Positions 35,354 to 44,191 of a DNA stretch of 64,000 bases are shown here, in pieces. The DNA is taken from NCBI RefSeq assembly GCF_029964055.1, contig NZ_CP124836.1, positions 3,658,001-3,722,000 of the forward strand, given 5' to 3'. The DNA comes from Arthrobacter sp. EM1. Lineage in GTDB: Bacteria; Actinomycetota; Actinomycetes; Actinomycetales; Micrococcaceae. Both the position numbers and the translations under genes were made by a program. Each line of letters begins with the position of its first letter. Position 1 is the first letter of the stretch. Below the pieces are notes generated by a model. It saw nothing but the letters and a program-made list of their open reading frames with translations. It made no database searches and was not told the DNA's origin.

Positions 35354-36172
35354 ATGCGGCTGGTAGCAAGTGACATTGACGGAACGATCCTTGGCCATGA
35401 CGGGAAAATCAGTGACCGGACCGTCCGTGCGTTCCATGCCTGCCGGGAAGCAGGCATCGAACTGGTCTTCGTTACGGGACGTCCGCCGCGCTGGCTGCAC
35501 CCCCTCGAGGAACAGCTGGGCCACACCGGCACGGTGATCTGTTCCAACGGAGCTGTGGTCTGGGATCTCGAAGCAAACCGGTTGCTCTCGGCCCGGGCCC
35601 TCCAGCTGGACGCCGTGTTCGAGACCCGCCGCATCATCCGGCGGCTGCGCCCTTCGGCATTTTTTGCCGCCGAAACCCTGACCGGTTTCCATCTGGAACC
35701 GGGATTCCTCGACGACGGCGCCAGCCGGCTGCTGGCCGAGGTCACCCCCGCACCGTTGCACAGCACGCTGACCGCCGGGGACTCCGTCGTGAAGTTCCTG
35801 GCCATTGTCCGGGAGGGCAGCGCCGATGATTTCCTGGCCGAGGTGACTCCCGCCGTCGCCCATCTCGCAGCCGCGACGCACTCCGCGCCGAACATGGCGT
35901 TGCTGGAACTATCGCTTCCCGGCGTCAACAAAGCCGTGACGCTCGCCGAATACGCGTCTTCCCTCGGCGTCGGCGCCGCCGACGTGGTGGCGTTCGGTGA
36001 CATGCCCAATGACATCGAAATGCTTCGCTGGGCCGGGGACGGCTACGCGATGGCCAGCGGCCACCCCGAGGCCATCCGCGCCGCCGGACAGCAGGCGCCG
36101 CACTTCGACGACGACGGCGTCGCGCAGATTCTCGAGGGTAAGCTCGCCGGGCTCGGCCTCCTGCGCCCTTGA
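35354..36172 (+). CDS. Cof-type HAD phosphatase
   Basis: A 272-residue HAD-superfamily hydrolase (IIB subtype). The nucleophile Asp and second Asp lie in VASDIDGT at the N-terminus; the late motif VAFGDMPNDIEML (about residue 213-225) holds the magnesium-binding acidic residues. Such enzymes remove phosphate from sugars or flavin/pyridoxal phosphates. ATG 35354 follows TAGACT (35342-35347) by 6 bases: a leaderless layout, so it is probably transcribed apart from vanAB. Confidence 0.85.
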   Translation: MRLVASDIDGTILGHDGKISDRTVRAFHACREAGIELVFVTGRPPRWLHPLEEQLGHTGTVICSNGAVVWDLEANRLLSARALQLDAVFETRRIIRRLRPSAFFAAETLTGFHLEPGFLDDGASRLLAEVTPAPLHSTLTAGDSVVKFLAIVREGSADDFLAEVTPAVAHLAAATHSAPNMALLELSLPGVNKAVTLAEYASSLGVGAADVVAFGDMPNDIEMLRWAGDGYAMASGHPEAIRAAGQQAPHFDDDGVAQILEGKLAGLGLLRP

Positions 36173-36273
36173 CCGCACTGACACCGGACTCCCAGCCTCC
36201 GGACAACTGACGTTCACCTTGGCGTTTTACCGTGGAGTTTCACGACGGATCAGTTGAGTGACGGTGGGAAATC

Positions 36274-36522
36274 ATGGCCAGATACCGCATGGACAACTCG
36301 GACGACACGCCCCTGCGCCGGGTGGTGCCGGACGAGCACTGGAACAGCCTGCAGCAGGGTGACCGTGTTAGTGTCCGGCTGGCGCCCGGCTACGAGACCG
36401 GAGGCCGGGTAGACGCCATCACGGCGGACCACACAGCTGTGTGGGTGCACCTCGACGGCGGCCGCGGGCGCACGCTGCTGCACTGCAGTGACGGCGTGCA
36501 GATCCTTCCGCCCGCCAACTGA
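36274..36522 (+). CDS. Small hypothetical protein
   Basis: An 82-residue protein, mostly beta-strand by composition, with a central segment VSVRLAPGYETGGRVDAITAD resembling a small beta-barrel (KOW/SH3-like in pattern only). It has GGTGGGAAA before the ATG. I recognise no family and the neighbours give no clue. Coding is supported by a clean frame, typical GC3 and a ribosome site. Confidence 0.6.
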   Translation: MARYRMDNSDDTPLRRVVPDEHWNSLQQGDRVSVRLAPGYETGGRVDAITADHTAVWVHLDGGRGRTLLHCSDGVQILPPAN

Positions 36523-36581
36523 CCGGGCACCTGGCGGTTGCAGCCGTCCGGTGCGGTCCGGGGCTCCGATAGGCTTCAGGA

Positions 36582-37391
36582 GTGAGCACCCCGCACCCGT
36601 TTTTCGCCTCCGGACCTGCCTCCGGCGTCGGCCCGTGCCTTCCCGTGGCCATGGCGCACCGCGGTTTCTCCCGGGACGGCCTGGAAAACTCCATGGCCGC
36701 GTTCCGCGCCGCCGTCGACCTCGGGTTCCGCTATCTGGAGACGGATGTGCACACCACCGCCGACGGTGTCCTGCTGTTGTTCCACGACGAAACCCTGGAC
36801 CGGGTCACGGATGGCCGCGGCCGGATCTCGGAACTCCCGGCGGCTACCGTCGCGCTCGCCAGAATCGGCGGCGCGGAGCCTATTCCGTTGTTTGAGGAGC
36901 TCGCCACCGCCTTCCCGGAGGTCCGGTTCAACCTGGACGTCAAAGACTGGACCTCGGTGGACCCCCTCGTGGCGGTGATCGAACGGTTCGGCCTGCACGA
37001 GCGTGTACTGATCGCCAGTTTCTCGGACCGCCGGCGCCGCGCCGTGCTCAGGCAGCTGAGCCGTCCTGCGGCTGGTTCGGCCGGCATGGTATCCAACGCC
37101 CTCTTTGTCCTGCTGGGACCTGTGCTCCCGGCCGCGGTCATGGCCGCTGTAACGCGCCGGACGCTGCAGGGGGTCCACGCGCTGCAGGTTCCGGCCAGTT
37201 ACGGTGCCGTGACCGTCGTGACCCCTGGCTTCGTCCGGCGCGCCCACCGTCACGGCTTGCAGGTCCATGTCTGGACCATCAACGACCCCGCGGAAATGCA
37301 CCGGCTGCTGGACCTGGGGGTGGACGGGATTGTCACCGACCGTGCTGACCTGCTCAAGGAAGTCCTGCAGGAACGTGGGTGCTGGGCTTAG
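36582..37391 (+). CDS. Glycerophosphodiester phosphodiesterase
   Basis: A 269-residue GDPD-family enzyme (TIM barrel). The catalytic His and Glu motif is AHRGFSRDGLENSMAAF (about residues 24-40), followed by LETDVH (about 53-58) and FNLDVKDW with metal ligands; a late HVWTINDP segment closes the barrel. It hydrolyses glycerophosphodiesters to glycerol 3-phosphate and an alcohol. No signal peptide, so cytosolic. The GTG start is 6 bases after TAGGCT (36570-36575), a leaderless layout. Confidence 0.9.
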   Translation: MSTPHPFFASGPASGVGPCLPVAMAHRGFSRDGLENSMAAFRAAVDLGFRYLETDVHTTADGVLLLFHDETLDRVTDGRGRISELPAATVALARIGGAEPIPLFEELATAFPEVRFNLDVKDWTSVDPLVAVIERFGLHERVLIASFSDRRRRAVLRQLSRPAAGSAGMVSNALFVLLGPVLPAAVMAAVTRRTLQGVHALQVPASYGAVTVVTPGFVRRAHRHGLQVHVWTINDPAEMHRLLDLGVDGIVTDRADLLKEVLQERGCWA

Positions 37392-37442
37392 ACACTGCGT
37401 CGGGGCGACCGGCCCGGACCGCCGGACTGGCAGGATAGAGCC

Positions 37443-38567
37443 ATGCGCATCCTGATCGCCCCGGACAAGTTCAAAGGCTCCCTGACGGCCGCCGAAGCCG
37501 CCTCTGCCATCGCCGAAGGTGCTTTGCGCGTCTATCCGGACGCCGAAGCCGTCCAGTTCCCGGTCGCTGACGGCGGCGAAGGAACCCTTGAGGCGGCCGT
37601 CGCCGCGGGGTACGAGGAACGGCTGAACGCCGTCGTCGGGCCGATCCTGGCACCCGTTGGAGCAGCCTGGGCACTCCGAAAGGACGCTTTCGGCGGTGCC
37701 GCAGCCGTGATCGAAACCGCGCAGGCCTCCGGCCTGGCACACATGGCGCCGACCCCGTCCAACGCGCTGCGCGCGCACAGCTACGGCTGCGGCCAGCTAA
37801 TAGCCGCAGCCCTCGACGCCGGCGCCACCGAGATAGTGCTGGGCCTGGGCGGTTCGGCGATGACCGACGGCGGCAGCGGTGCGCTGCGCGCGCTGGGCCT
37901 CAAACCGCTGGACGACGCCGGAAATGTGGTGCCGCTCGGCGGCGGCTCGCTCGCGGACGTGACAGTGCTCGATGTCAGCGGCCTGGATCCCAGGCTGGCC
38001 GCTGTGACGTTCCGGATCGCCGTCGACGTGCAGAATCCGCTGTTCGGCAACGACGGGGCAGCCCACGTGTTCGGTCCGCAGAAGGGCGCGGATGCCGACG
38101 CCGTGGAGTTGCTCGACGCCGGGCTGCGCAATTGGGCCTCGATCCTGCGCCAGGCCACCGGACGGGACGTCAATGTTCCCGGGGCCGGGGCCGCGGGGGG
38201 CTTCCCCGCGTCATTCCTGGCCTTTGGCAACGCCGCATTGGAAGGCGGGTTCGCCCTGGTCGCCGGGCTCACCGGACTCGCCGGAAAGCTCGCCGACGCG
38301 GACCTGGTGATCACCGGCGAGGGCTCACTCGATTCGCAGTCGCTGACCGGCAAGGCGCCGATTGCGCTCGCCGACGCCGCACAGCGCCTCGGCATCCCGG
38401 TGATTGTGGTCGCGGGGCGGATCCTGGTCACACCCGAGGACCTGGCCCGGCACGGTGTTGTGGCGGCTGCTCAGCTGCTCGATATCGCCGCCAGCCCGGA
38501 GGACGCCGTCGCAAACGCCGCGAAGTACCTTGCCTGGGCCACCAGCCAGGTGCTTGAAGGGGCCTAA
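37443..38567 (+). CDS. Glycerate kinase (GlxK/GarK type)
   Basis: A 374-residue member of the type I glycerate kinase family: begins MRILIAPDKFKGSLTA and has FPVADGGEGTLEA (about residues 40-52), GLGGSAMTDGGSG (about 136-148) and GEGSLDSQSLTGKAP (about 293-307), all family signatures. It phosphorylates D-glycerate, linking glyoxylate/serine or sugar-acid breakdown to glycolysis. It follows the GDPD gene by 51 bp on the same strand; a functional tie is possible through glycerol metabolites but not shown. Confidence 0.92.
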   Translation: MRILIAPDKFKGSLTAAEAASAIAEGALRVYPDAEAVQFPVADGGEGTLEAAVAAGYEERLNAVVGPILAPVGAAWALRKDAFGGAAAVIETAQASGLAHMAPTPSNALRAHSYGCGQLIAAALDAGATEIVLGLGGSAMTDGGSGALRALGLKPLDDAGNVVPLGGGSLADVTVLDVSGLDPRLAAVTFRIAVDVQNPLFGNDGAAHVFGPQKGADADAVELLDAGLRNWASILRQATGRDVNVPGAGAAGGFPASFLAFGNAALEGGFALVAGLTGLAGKLADADLVITGEGSLDSQSLTGKAPIALADAAQRLGIPVIVVAGRILVTPEDLARHGVVAAAQLLDIAASPEDAVANAAKYLAWATSQVLEGA

Positions 38568-38631
38568 AGCGCCGGGGGATTGTCCGAAAGTGCGTTCCGC
38601 GAGCTGTTTGATGACGGGTTCTCCTCGCGGG

Positions 38632-39168
38632 CTATCTCATTCTGCCTTCTTCGGCGTGCCGGCGCAGCCTCCTGGGCACGATGACCAAGAGGATAAACAA
38701 CACTGCAAGCAGCACCGCCCCGGCAGTGAGCCCCGCCGCCCGGCCCGCCGTGACATCGAAAATCAGGGCGGTGGTGCCGACGCTGAGCAGTCCGATGCCG
38801 GAGAGGGCAACTTTGGCGATCTTGTCCGCATTGGACACGAGGGCGGCCCGGAGATGCTGCCGAAACAGGCGCCGGTGCACGCTCACGGGCAAGAGGATCA
38901 GGGCTGTGGTGAGGGCGGCCAGCGACACGTTGGCAAGATAGAGGGACGTCTGGAACCTGTCCAATGTCTCAAACCTGGCCTGAAATGGCAGGGTCAGCAG
39001 AAAACCGGCGAGGAGCTGCACGCCGGTCTGCAGCACCCGCAATTCCTGGAGCAACTCCAACCAGTTGCGGTCGAGCTTCTCGATGGCGGATTCGGTCCGG
39101 TGCACCTGCGCGGCCAGGCCTGACGACGGCTCCGGCCCCGGCGCACGCATGGACGGTCGATCGGTCAC
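38632..39168 (-). CDS. DUF6328-type four-helix membrane protein
   Basis: A 178-residue protein with a polar N-terminus containing ELLQELRVLQTGVQLLAGFLLTLPFQ (here named by its conserved ELRV-QTG-LPFQ residues, about 40-65) and four hydrophobic helices. This pattern is that of the DUF6328 family of small actinobacterial membrane proteins. Function unknown. It converges with the glycerate kinase and diverges from the acidic protein gene at 39399. Confidence 0.7.
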   Translation of the reverse strand: MTDRPSMRAPGPEPSSGLAAQVHRTESAIEKLDRNWLELLQELRVLQTGVQLLAGFLLTLPFQARFETLDRFQTSLYLANVSLAALTTALILLPVSVHRRLFRQHLRAALVSNADKIAKVALSGIGLLSVGTTALIFDVTAGRAAGLTAGAVLLAVLFILLVIVPRRLRRHAEEGRMR

Positions 39169-39226
39169 GGCTGGGCCTCCGGGGGTATGCGAATCCGGCT
39201 GCGGCGGCAGCCATCACTCAACTTAG

Positions 39227-39250
39227 GCTTGAAGTGAAAGAAGTTCAAGC
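39227..39250. promoter_or_regulatory. Inverted repeat in 230-bp divergent gap
   Basis: GCTTGAA (39227-39233) and TTCAAGC (39244-39250) flank 10 bases. The CTTGA...TCAAG halves recall the HspR-associated HAIR element, but the spacing and the inner bases differ. GGCTGC-GGCG-GCAGCC at 39198-39213 is a second, short hairpin close by. The rest of the gap (39169-39398) holds nothing I can name. Confidence 0.35.
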
Positions 39251-39398
39251 GAATGCTAAGGCTACTGATGAATTCCGGGTAGGGTGGAATTGGTGACTTC
39301 ACGGTGCGATCCTCGCGGGTCCGGCGCCACGTCCTGGCCACGTGCCGTTGTCGAATAAGAATCCACGCAGTTCACATTTCCAGCACGGGAGGAACAGC

Positions 39399-39920
39399 AT
39401 GACTCAGGAGAAACAGCAGGAACCGATTGAGGAAGCAGGCGGCTACGGCACGCCGACCGCGGAACAGGAACTGCCCGGCGGCGACACCACCAAGTTCGCC
39501 CAGCCGCGTGATGAAGAAGCGTTCGACGCCGCAGGACTCAGCCAGGACAGCCCGGACGGGGAGACCTACCCGGCCGGGGCCCCGAACCTGAGCCAGTTAG
39601 GTGCCGCAGACCAAGACAGTGCAGGAGAACCCGGGGCAGGACGCTTCGGAGGAACGGAGGAACAAATGAGTGCAGAAAACGCCAGCACCACACCTGGCTA
39701 CGACGCCGACGCCGACGAGAATTCCGAGGCGGCGATGCCGTCCTCGGAGGCGGAAATGGACGAGACCAATACCGAACGGCCCGACGCCGGCCGGCCGTTC
39801 TCCTCGGAGCCCGGGCAGGACGCGGCGGGTCTGCCCGACGGATCGGGAACGGACCTGCCCGAGGACAAGGCACCGAAGGACCGCGACGGGGACAGCACGG
39901 AAGCGTTCGACGCCGGCTAA
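39399..39920 (+). CDS. Acidic, disordered hypothetical protein
   Basis: A 173-residue protein very rich in Glu, Asp, Gly, Pro and Ala with almost no hydrophobic core, hence probably unfolded. No membrane segment or known motif. ATG 39399 has GGGAGGAA 5 bases upstream. A second strong ribosome site (GGAGGAACAA) lies just before an internal in-frame ATG at 39666, which could give an 84-residue shorter product. Proteins of this kind in Arthrobacter relatives are often stress-associated, but I cannot support a function. Confidence 0.65.
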   Translation: MTQEKQQEPIEEAGGYGTPTAEQELPGGDTTKFAQPRDEEAFDAAGLSQDSPDGETYPAGAPNLSQLGAADQDSAGEPGAGRFGGTEEQMSAENASTTPGYDADADENSEAAMPSSEAEMDETNTERPDAGRPFSSEPGQDAAGLPDGSGTDLPEDKAPKDRDGDSTEAFDAG

Positions 39921-39956
39921 AGCCGCCGCCCGCAGACAGCGGGACCCTGGACAGCG

Positions 39957-40003
39957 AAGGCCGGGATCCGTGCACCTTGGGTGGTGTTCGGCTCCCGGCC
40001 TTT
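39957..40003. terminator. Bidirectional terminator between convergent genes
   Basis: AAGGCCGGGA (39957-39966) pairs perfectly with TCCCGGCCTT (39993-40002) and a third T follows; a small CACC/GGTG stem lies inside the 26-base loop. Placed between the acidic-protein gene (plus) and the permease gene (minus), it would serve both. Confidence 0.7.
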
Positions 40004-40031
40004 CGGCTGCAGGCGGCGGGCGAAGCGGCCG

Positions 40032-41369
40032 TTAGCGGCGCTTCTTCGGCGCGCGCCTGCCCGGCGTCGCCGCGGCGGGGGCCACAGTCTCGGTTTCGGG
40101 CTCGGCAACGGTACCCCGGGCCGTTGCGATGGCCTTCATGCCGTGGTAGATCACGAGGGCCGCGGCGGAGCCGAGGGCGATGCCGGTGAATTTCAGGTCG
40201 CCAATGGTCCAGGTGTAGTCGGCGATCCCGACGATGAGCGCGACGGCGGCCGTGGTCAGGTTTACCGGGTTGGCGAAGTTAACCTTGTTCTGCACCCAGA
40301 TCTTGACCCCGAGGACGCCGATCATGCCATAGAGCATCGTCGCCGCCCCGCCCAGCACGCCCGCCGGGACGGTGGCGATGAGTTCGCCGAACTTCGGTGA
40401 GAAGCTCAACACGACTGCGAAAAGGCCCGCCACCCAGTAGGCCGCCGTCGAATAGACCTTGGTGGCGGCCATCACGCCGATGTTTTCCGCGTAGGTGGTG
40501 GTTCCGGAGCCGCCGCCGAAGCCAGCAAGCACAGTGGCAGCGCCGTCGGCCATCAGCGCACGCCCGGAGACGCCGTCGAGGTTCTGGCCGGTCATCGCGG
40601 ACACGGACTTCACGTGGCCGATGTTCTCCGCTACGAGCACCAGGACCACCGGCACGAACAAGCCCACCACACCGAGGTGGAATTCCGGGGTCTGGAAGTA
40701 CGGCAGCCCCACCCAGGCAGCGGAGTCCATCTTGGCGAAGTCCACTTCGCCGCGGATCATCGCCACGAAGTAGCCGAGCACTACGCCGACCAGGATGCTC
40801 AGCCGGCCCAGGATGCCGCGGAAAAAGACGCTGACGACGATGATCGTGGCCAGCGTGATGAGGGCGGTGATGGGGGCCGCATCGAAGTTGTTCTTCGCTG
40901 CGGGCGCGAGGTTGAGGCCGATCAGACCCACGATGGCGCCCGTCACGATGGGCGGCATCAGCCGGTTGATCCAGCCGGCACCGAACTTCTGCACCACGGC
41001 GCCGATGATGGCCAGCCCGGCTCCGGCCAGCACCACGCCGCCGAGGGCGCCGGCAACGCCGTACTGCTGCTGGGAGGCCATGATCGGCGCGATAAAGGCG
41101 AAACTGGACCCGAGGTAGCTCGGCACCTGGCCCCTGGTAATAACCAGGAACAGCAGGGTGCCGATACCGGAGAAGAACAGGGTGGTGGCCGGCGGCATGC
41201 CCGTGATGATCGGGACGAGGAAGGTGGCACCGAACATGGCGACGACGTGCTGCATCCCGATCCCGATGGTCAGCGGCCAGGCCAGGCGCTCATCGGGCTT
41301 CACAACCTCACCGGGGCGGACCGACCTGCCGTTGCCGTGGAGCTTCCATTTGGTACCGAGCATGCTCAT
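40032..41369 (-). CDS. NCS2-family nucleobase (uracil/xanthine) permease
   Basis: A 445-residue membrane protein of the UraA group: an opening GATFLVPIITGMPP segment (about residue 47-60), GGGSGTTTYAENIGVMAATK (key residues T-T-Y-x-E-N-I-G, about 273-280) and 12-14 hydrophobic segments. It imports uracil or a purine base with protons. The C-terminal 30 residues are Ala/Pro-rich and basic. ATG 41369 has AAAGG 7 bases upstream; the longer frame to 42467 runs across the divergent nitroreductase and is discounted. Confidence 0.88.
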   Translation of the reverse strand: MSMLGTKWKLHGNGRSVRPGEVVKPDERLAWPLTIGIGMQHVVAMFGATFLVPIITGMPPATTLFFSGIGTLLFLVITRGQVPSYLGSSFAFIAPIMASQQQYGVAGALGGVVLAGAGLAIIGAVVQKFGAGWINRLMPPIVTGAIVGLIGLNLAPAAKNNFDAAPITALITLATIIVVSVFFRGILGRLSILVGVVLGYFVAMIRGEVDFAKMDSAAWVGLPYFQTPEFHLGVVGLFVPVVLVLVAENIGHVKSVSAMTGQNLDGVSGRALMADGAATVLAGFGGGSGTTTYAENIGVMAATKVYSTAAYWVAGLFAVVLSFSPKFGELIATVPAGVLGGAATMLYGMIGVLGVKIWVQNKVNFANPVNLTTAAVALIVGIADYTWTIGDLKFTGIALGSAAALVIYHGMKAIATARGTVAEPETETVAPAAATPGRRAPKKRR

Positions 41370-41518
41370 TGCCGGGCCTTTCAGAGAATATGTGGCGTGG
41401 GGCGGGAAGGAATCTTCCGGAGCAACTTTACCGCGCCCCTGATTCCGGCCCGTGTCACCGCCGGCAGGTCCGTGCCGGAGGTCACAGGGCATTGCGGGAA
41501 GGAACGGCAAGAAGTTGA

Positions 41519-41528
41519 AGTTGCAACT
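41519..41528. promoter_or_regulatory. Short palindrome before nitroreductase
   Basis: AGTTG/CAACT, a perfect 10-bp palindrome inside an A/T-rich patch, lies 57 bp before the nitroreductase ATG and 149 bp before the divergent permease. It may be an operator half of MarR type; the evidence is only its symmetry and position. Confidence 0.3.
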
Positions 41529-41585
41529 AAAGACAGCACTCAGTGGCCGCCGACCCGGCGGGTACGCCAAGCGAAAAGGATGCCC

Positions 41586-42191
41586 ATGACCATCGCCCAT
41601 GACGAAGCAGTAATCGGCGCCGCAGCAGTGGACGCCATCTTTGCCGAGGCCCGCACCGCGAGCACGTTTACCGGTGAGGTCACTGACGAACAGGCCCGGG
41701 CCATCTACGAGCTGACCAAGTTTGGTCCCACCGCGTTCAACTCGCAGCCGCTCCGGGTGACGTACATCCGGTCTGAGCAAGCACGCGCGGCACTTGTCGA
41801 AACCCTTGCCCACGGCAACCGCGCCAAAACAGCCTCCGCGCCCCTTGTCGCCGTTCTGGGCTACGACACGTCTTGGCAGGAACAGTGGGAAAACTTCCTT
41901 CCCGGCTACAACGCGCCCAAAGCCATGTACGACGCCGCCCCGGACCTCGCCGCGGCCACCGGGAACAACAACGCCCACCTGCAGGCCGGCTACTTTATCC
42001 TCGCCGTCCGGTCCCTTGGCTTCTCCGCCGGACCCATGACAGGTGCAGACTTCACCGCTATCGATGCGGCGTTTTTCCCCGACGGCAGCCAAAGGAGCTT
42101 CCTGGTGGTTAATATCGGGCAGCCGGCCGCGGATGCCTGGGGTGCCCCGAAGCCGAAGTTCGCCTACGAGGACGTTGTCCGCACGCTCTGA
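41586..42191 (+). CDS. RutE-like nitroreductase (malonic semialdehyde reductase)
   Basis: A 201-residue flavin-dependent nitroreductase fold protein. KFGPTAFNSQPLRVTYI (about residues 40-56) and NNNAHLQAGYFILAVRSLGFSAGPMTG (key residues Q-A-G-Y, G-P-M-T-G) match the RutE/HadB/RutE-type malonic semialdehyde reductases, the last step of the Rut uracil pathway. ATG 41586 has AAAAGG 6 bases upstream. It is divergent from a uracil-type permease, which is consistent with, but does not prove, a role in pyrimidine use; no other rut genes are here. Confidence 0.85.
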   Translation: MTIAHDEAVIGAAAVDAIFAEARTASTFTGEVTDEQARAIYELTKFGPTAFNSQPLRVTYIRSEQARAALVETLAHGNRAKTASAPLVAVLGYDTSWQEQWENFLPGYNAPKAMYDAAPDLAAATGNNNAHLQAGYFILAVRSLGFSAGPMTGADFTAIDAAFFPDGSQRSFLVVNIGQPAADAWGAPKPKFAYEDVVRTL

Positions 42192-42240
42192 CGGGAAGCC
42201 GCCGGCGAGGGGGTGGTCCCGGCGGTGTCCAGGCGCGGAG

Positions 42241-42276
42241 GTGCCTCCGGCACCATGGGGGACAGGCCGGAGGCAC
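42241..42276 (+). terminator. Hairpin after nitroreductase
   Basis: GTGCCTCCGGC (42241-42251) pairs perfectly with GCCGGAGGCAC (42266-42276), an 11-bp stem with a 14-base loop, 50 bp beyond the nitroreductase stop. No T-run; a GC-rich terminator of the kind common in actinobacteria. Confidence 0.5.
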
Positions 42277-42344
42277 TCGGGACGCAATTCTGCGGTTGAG
42301 CGCACGGCCGCATCCGGGGCCGCACCTGAGTTTATCCCTCCTGG

Positions 42345-42363
42345 GGGCCCTAAAACAGGGCCC
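42345..42363. terminator. Hairpin downstream of phosphoglucomutase
   Basis: GGGCCCT-AAAAC-AGGGCCC, a perfect 7-bp stem with a 5-base loop, 21 bp beyond the end of the minus-strand phosphoglucomutase gene and facing the nitroreductase hairpin. Together the two hairpins separate the convergent genes. Confidence 0.6.
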
Positions 42364-42384
42364 AACGGCCGCAGGTGTGCCCGG

Positions 42385-44058
42385 TCAGGAAATGACGCCG
42401 TCCACCAGCGCCTTTGCCTCGGCTTGGACCTGCTTGAGGTGCTCCGCGCCCTTGAAGGACTCGGCATAGATTTTGTAAACGTCCTCGGTACCGGACGGAC
42501 GGGCCGCGAACCAGGCGTTCTCCGTGACGACCTTAAGCCCGCCGATCGCCGCCCCGTTGCCCGGCGCCTCGGTCAGCTTGGCCGTGATTGTTTCACCTGC
42601 CAGTTCCGTGGCGGTAACGTCCGACGGCGACAGCTTGCCGAGTGCGGCCTTCTGCTCCCGGGTGGCCGCTGCGTCGATCCGTGCGTAGACCGGGTCGCCG
42701 AATTGTTCGGTGAGGCCCTGGTAGAGCTGCGACGGCGACTTGCCTGTCACCGCTGTGATCTCCGAGGCCAGCAGGGCCAGCAGGATGCCGTCCTTGTCCG
42801 TGGTCCACACGCTGCCGTCTTTTTTGTTGAACGATGCGCCGGCAGATTCCTCGCCGCCGAAGGCCCCCTCCCCGGACAGGAGCCCGGGGACGAACCATTT
42901 GAAACCGACCGGCACCTCAACCAGCTTGCGTCCCAGGCTTTCAGCCACCCGGTCGATGATGGATGAGGACACCAGCGTCTTGCCGATCACGGACTGCGGG
43001 TTCCAGCCGGTCCGGTGCCGGTACAGGTAGTCAATCGCAACGGCGAGATAGTGGTTCGGGTTCATCAGCCCGCCCTGTCCATCAACAGAGGGCGTCACGA
43101 TGCCGTGCCGGTCGGCGTCGGCGTCATTTCCGGTGGCGACGTCGAAGGCAGCGGACCCGTCCGCACCAGCAGCCATCCTGTTGATCAGTGAGGCCATCGC
43201 CGACGGCGAGGAGCAGTCCATCCGGATCTTTTCATCCCAGTCGAGTGTCATAAAGGCCCACTGCGGGTCGACGGTGGGATTGACCACTGTGAGGTTCAGG
43301 TGGTGGCGTTCGCCGATCTCGCCCCAGTAGTCCACCGATGCGCCGCCCATCGGGTCGGCGCCGATCCGGACGCCCGCCTCCCGGATTGCATTGAGGTCCA
43401 GGACGGAGGGGAGATCGTCCACATAGCTGGACAGGAAGTCGAACTTGCCCGTGGTGCCGGCGCTCAGCGCCTCGGCGAGGGGAATCCGTTTAACGCCGCG
43501 CAGCCCGTTTTCCAGCAGTTCGTTGGCGCGGTTGGCGATCCAGCCGGTCGCGTCGGTGTCGGCAGGCCCGCCGTGCGGGGGGTTGTACTTAAACCCGCCG
43601 TCGCCGGGCGGGTTGTGGCTGGGGGTCACCACGATGCCATCAGCCTGGGGGGCGCCGGCGGCAGAGTTGTTGTTGTGCGTGAGGATCGCGTGGCTCAGCG
43701 CCGGGGTGGGTGTGTAGCCGTGCCGGGCGTCGATCAGCACGTGCACGCCGTTAGCCGCGAGCACCTCGAGGGCCGAATTCTGGGCTGGTTCGCTGAGCGC
43801 GTGGGTGTCCTTGGCCAGGTACAGGGGTCCGGTGATGCCCTGGCCTGCCCGGTACTCCACGATTGCCTGGGTGATGGCAAGGATGTGGGGTTCGTTGAAG
43901 GAGGCCTTCAGACTGGAGCCACGATGGCCGGAGGTGCCGAAGGCCACCCGTTGGCCCGGGTCCGTCAGATCGGGGGATACGTCGTAGTACGCATCCAGTA
44001 GCGCAGTGATGTCAACAAGGTCTTGGGGTTGGGCAACAGTGCCCGCGCGGCTAGCCAT
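42385..44058 (-). CDS. pgm: Phosphoglucomutase (alpha-D-glucose phosphate-specific)
   Basis: A 557-residue enzyme of the bacterial Pgm group. The phosphoserine loop is in [16 protein letters not shown] (about residues 40-53), the metal-binding loop in [24 protein letters not shown] (D-A-D-A-D-R), and the sugar-binding GEESAGASF and phosphate-binding [15 protein letters not shown] (about 525) are present. It interconverts glucose 1- and 6-phosphate. ATG 44058 is the best start since the protein then aligns from SRAGT; no strong ribosome site. Confidence 0.95.
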   Translation of the reverse strand: MASRAGTVAQPQDLVDITALLDAYYDVSPDLTDPGQRVAFGTSGHRGSSLKASFNEPHILAITQAIVEYRAGQGITGPLYLAKDTHALSEPAQNSALEVLAANGVHVLIDARHGYTPTPALSHAILTHNNNSAAGAPQADGIVVTPSHNPPGDGGFKYNPPHGGPADTDATGWIANRANELLENGLRGVKRIPLAEALSAGTTGKFDFLSSYVDDLPSVLDLNAIREAGVRIGADPMGGASVDYWGEIGERHHLNLTVVNPTVDPQWAFMTLDWDEKIRMDCSSPSAMASLINRMAAGADGSAAFDVATGNDADADRHGIVTPSVDGQGGLMNPNHYLAVAIDYLYRHRTGWNPQSVIGKTLVSSSIIDRVAESLGRKLVEVPVGFKWFVPGLLSGEGAFGGEESAGASFNKKDGSVWTTDKDGILLALLASEITAVTGKSPSQLYQGLTEQFGDPVYARIDAAATREQKAALGKLSPSDVTATELAGETITAKLTEAPGNGAAIGGLKVVTENAWFAARPSGTEDVYKIYAESFKGAEHLKQVQAEAKALVDGVIS

Positions 44059-44191
44059 GGCACCAGCATGCCAGACCGAAGGGGCAGTCAACACGATTTC
44101 GGCGGATTGCGGCTCCTATGACGAAGAAATGGCCTGCCCGCGGAACAGCCCGGCGGTACTCTGGGTCCAGAGGCTTCAAGAGGGGAAATCC

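Noticed and set aside
41370..42467. N-terminal extension of the NCS2 permease frame
   Set aside because: It runs across the divergent nitroreductase; the membrane core starts after ATG 41369, which has a ribosome site.
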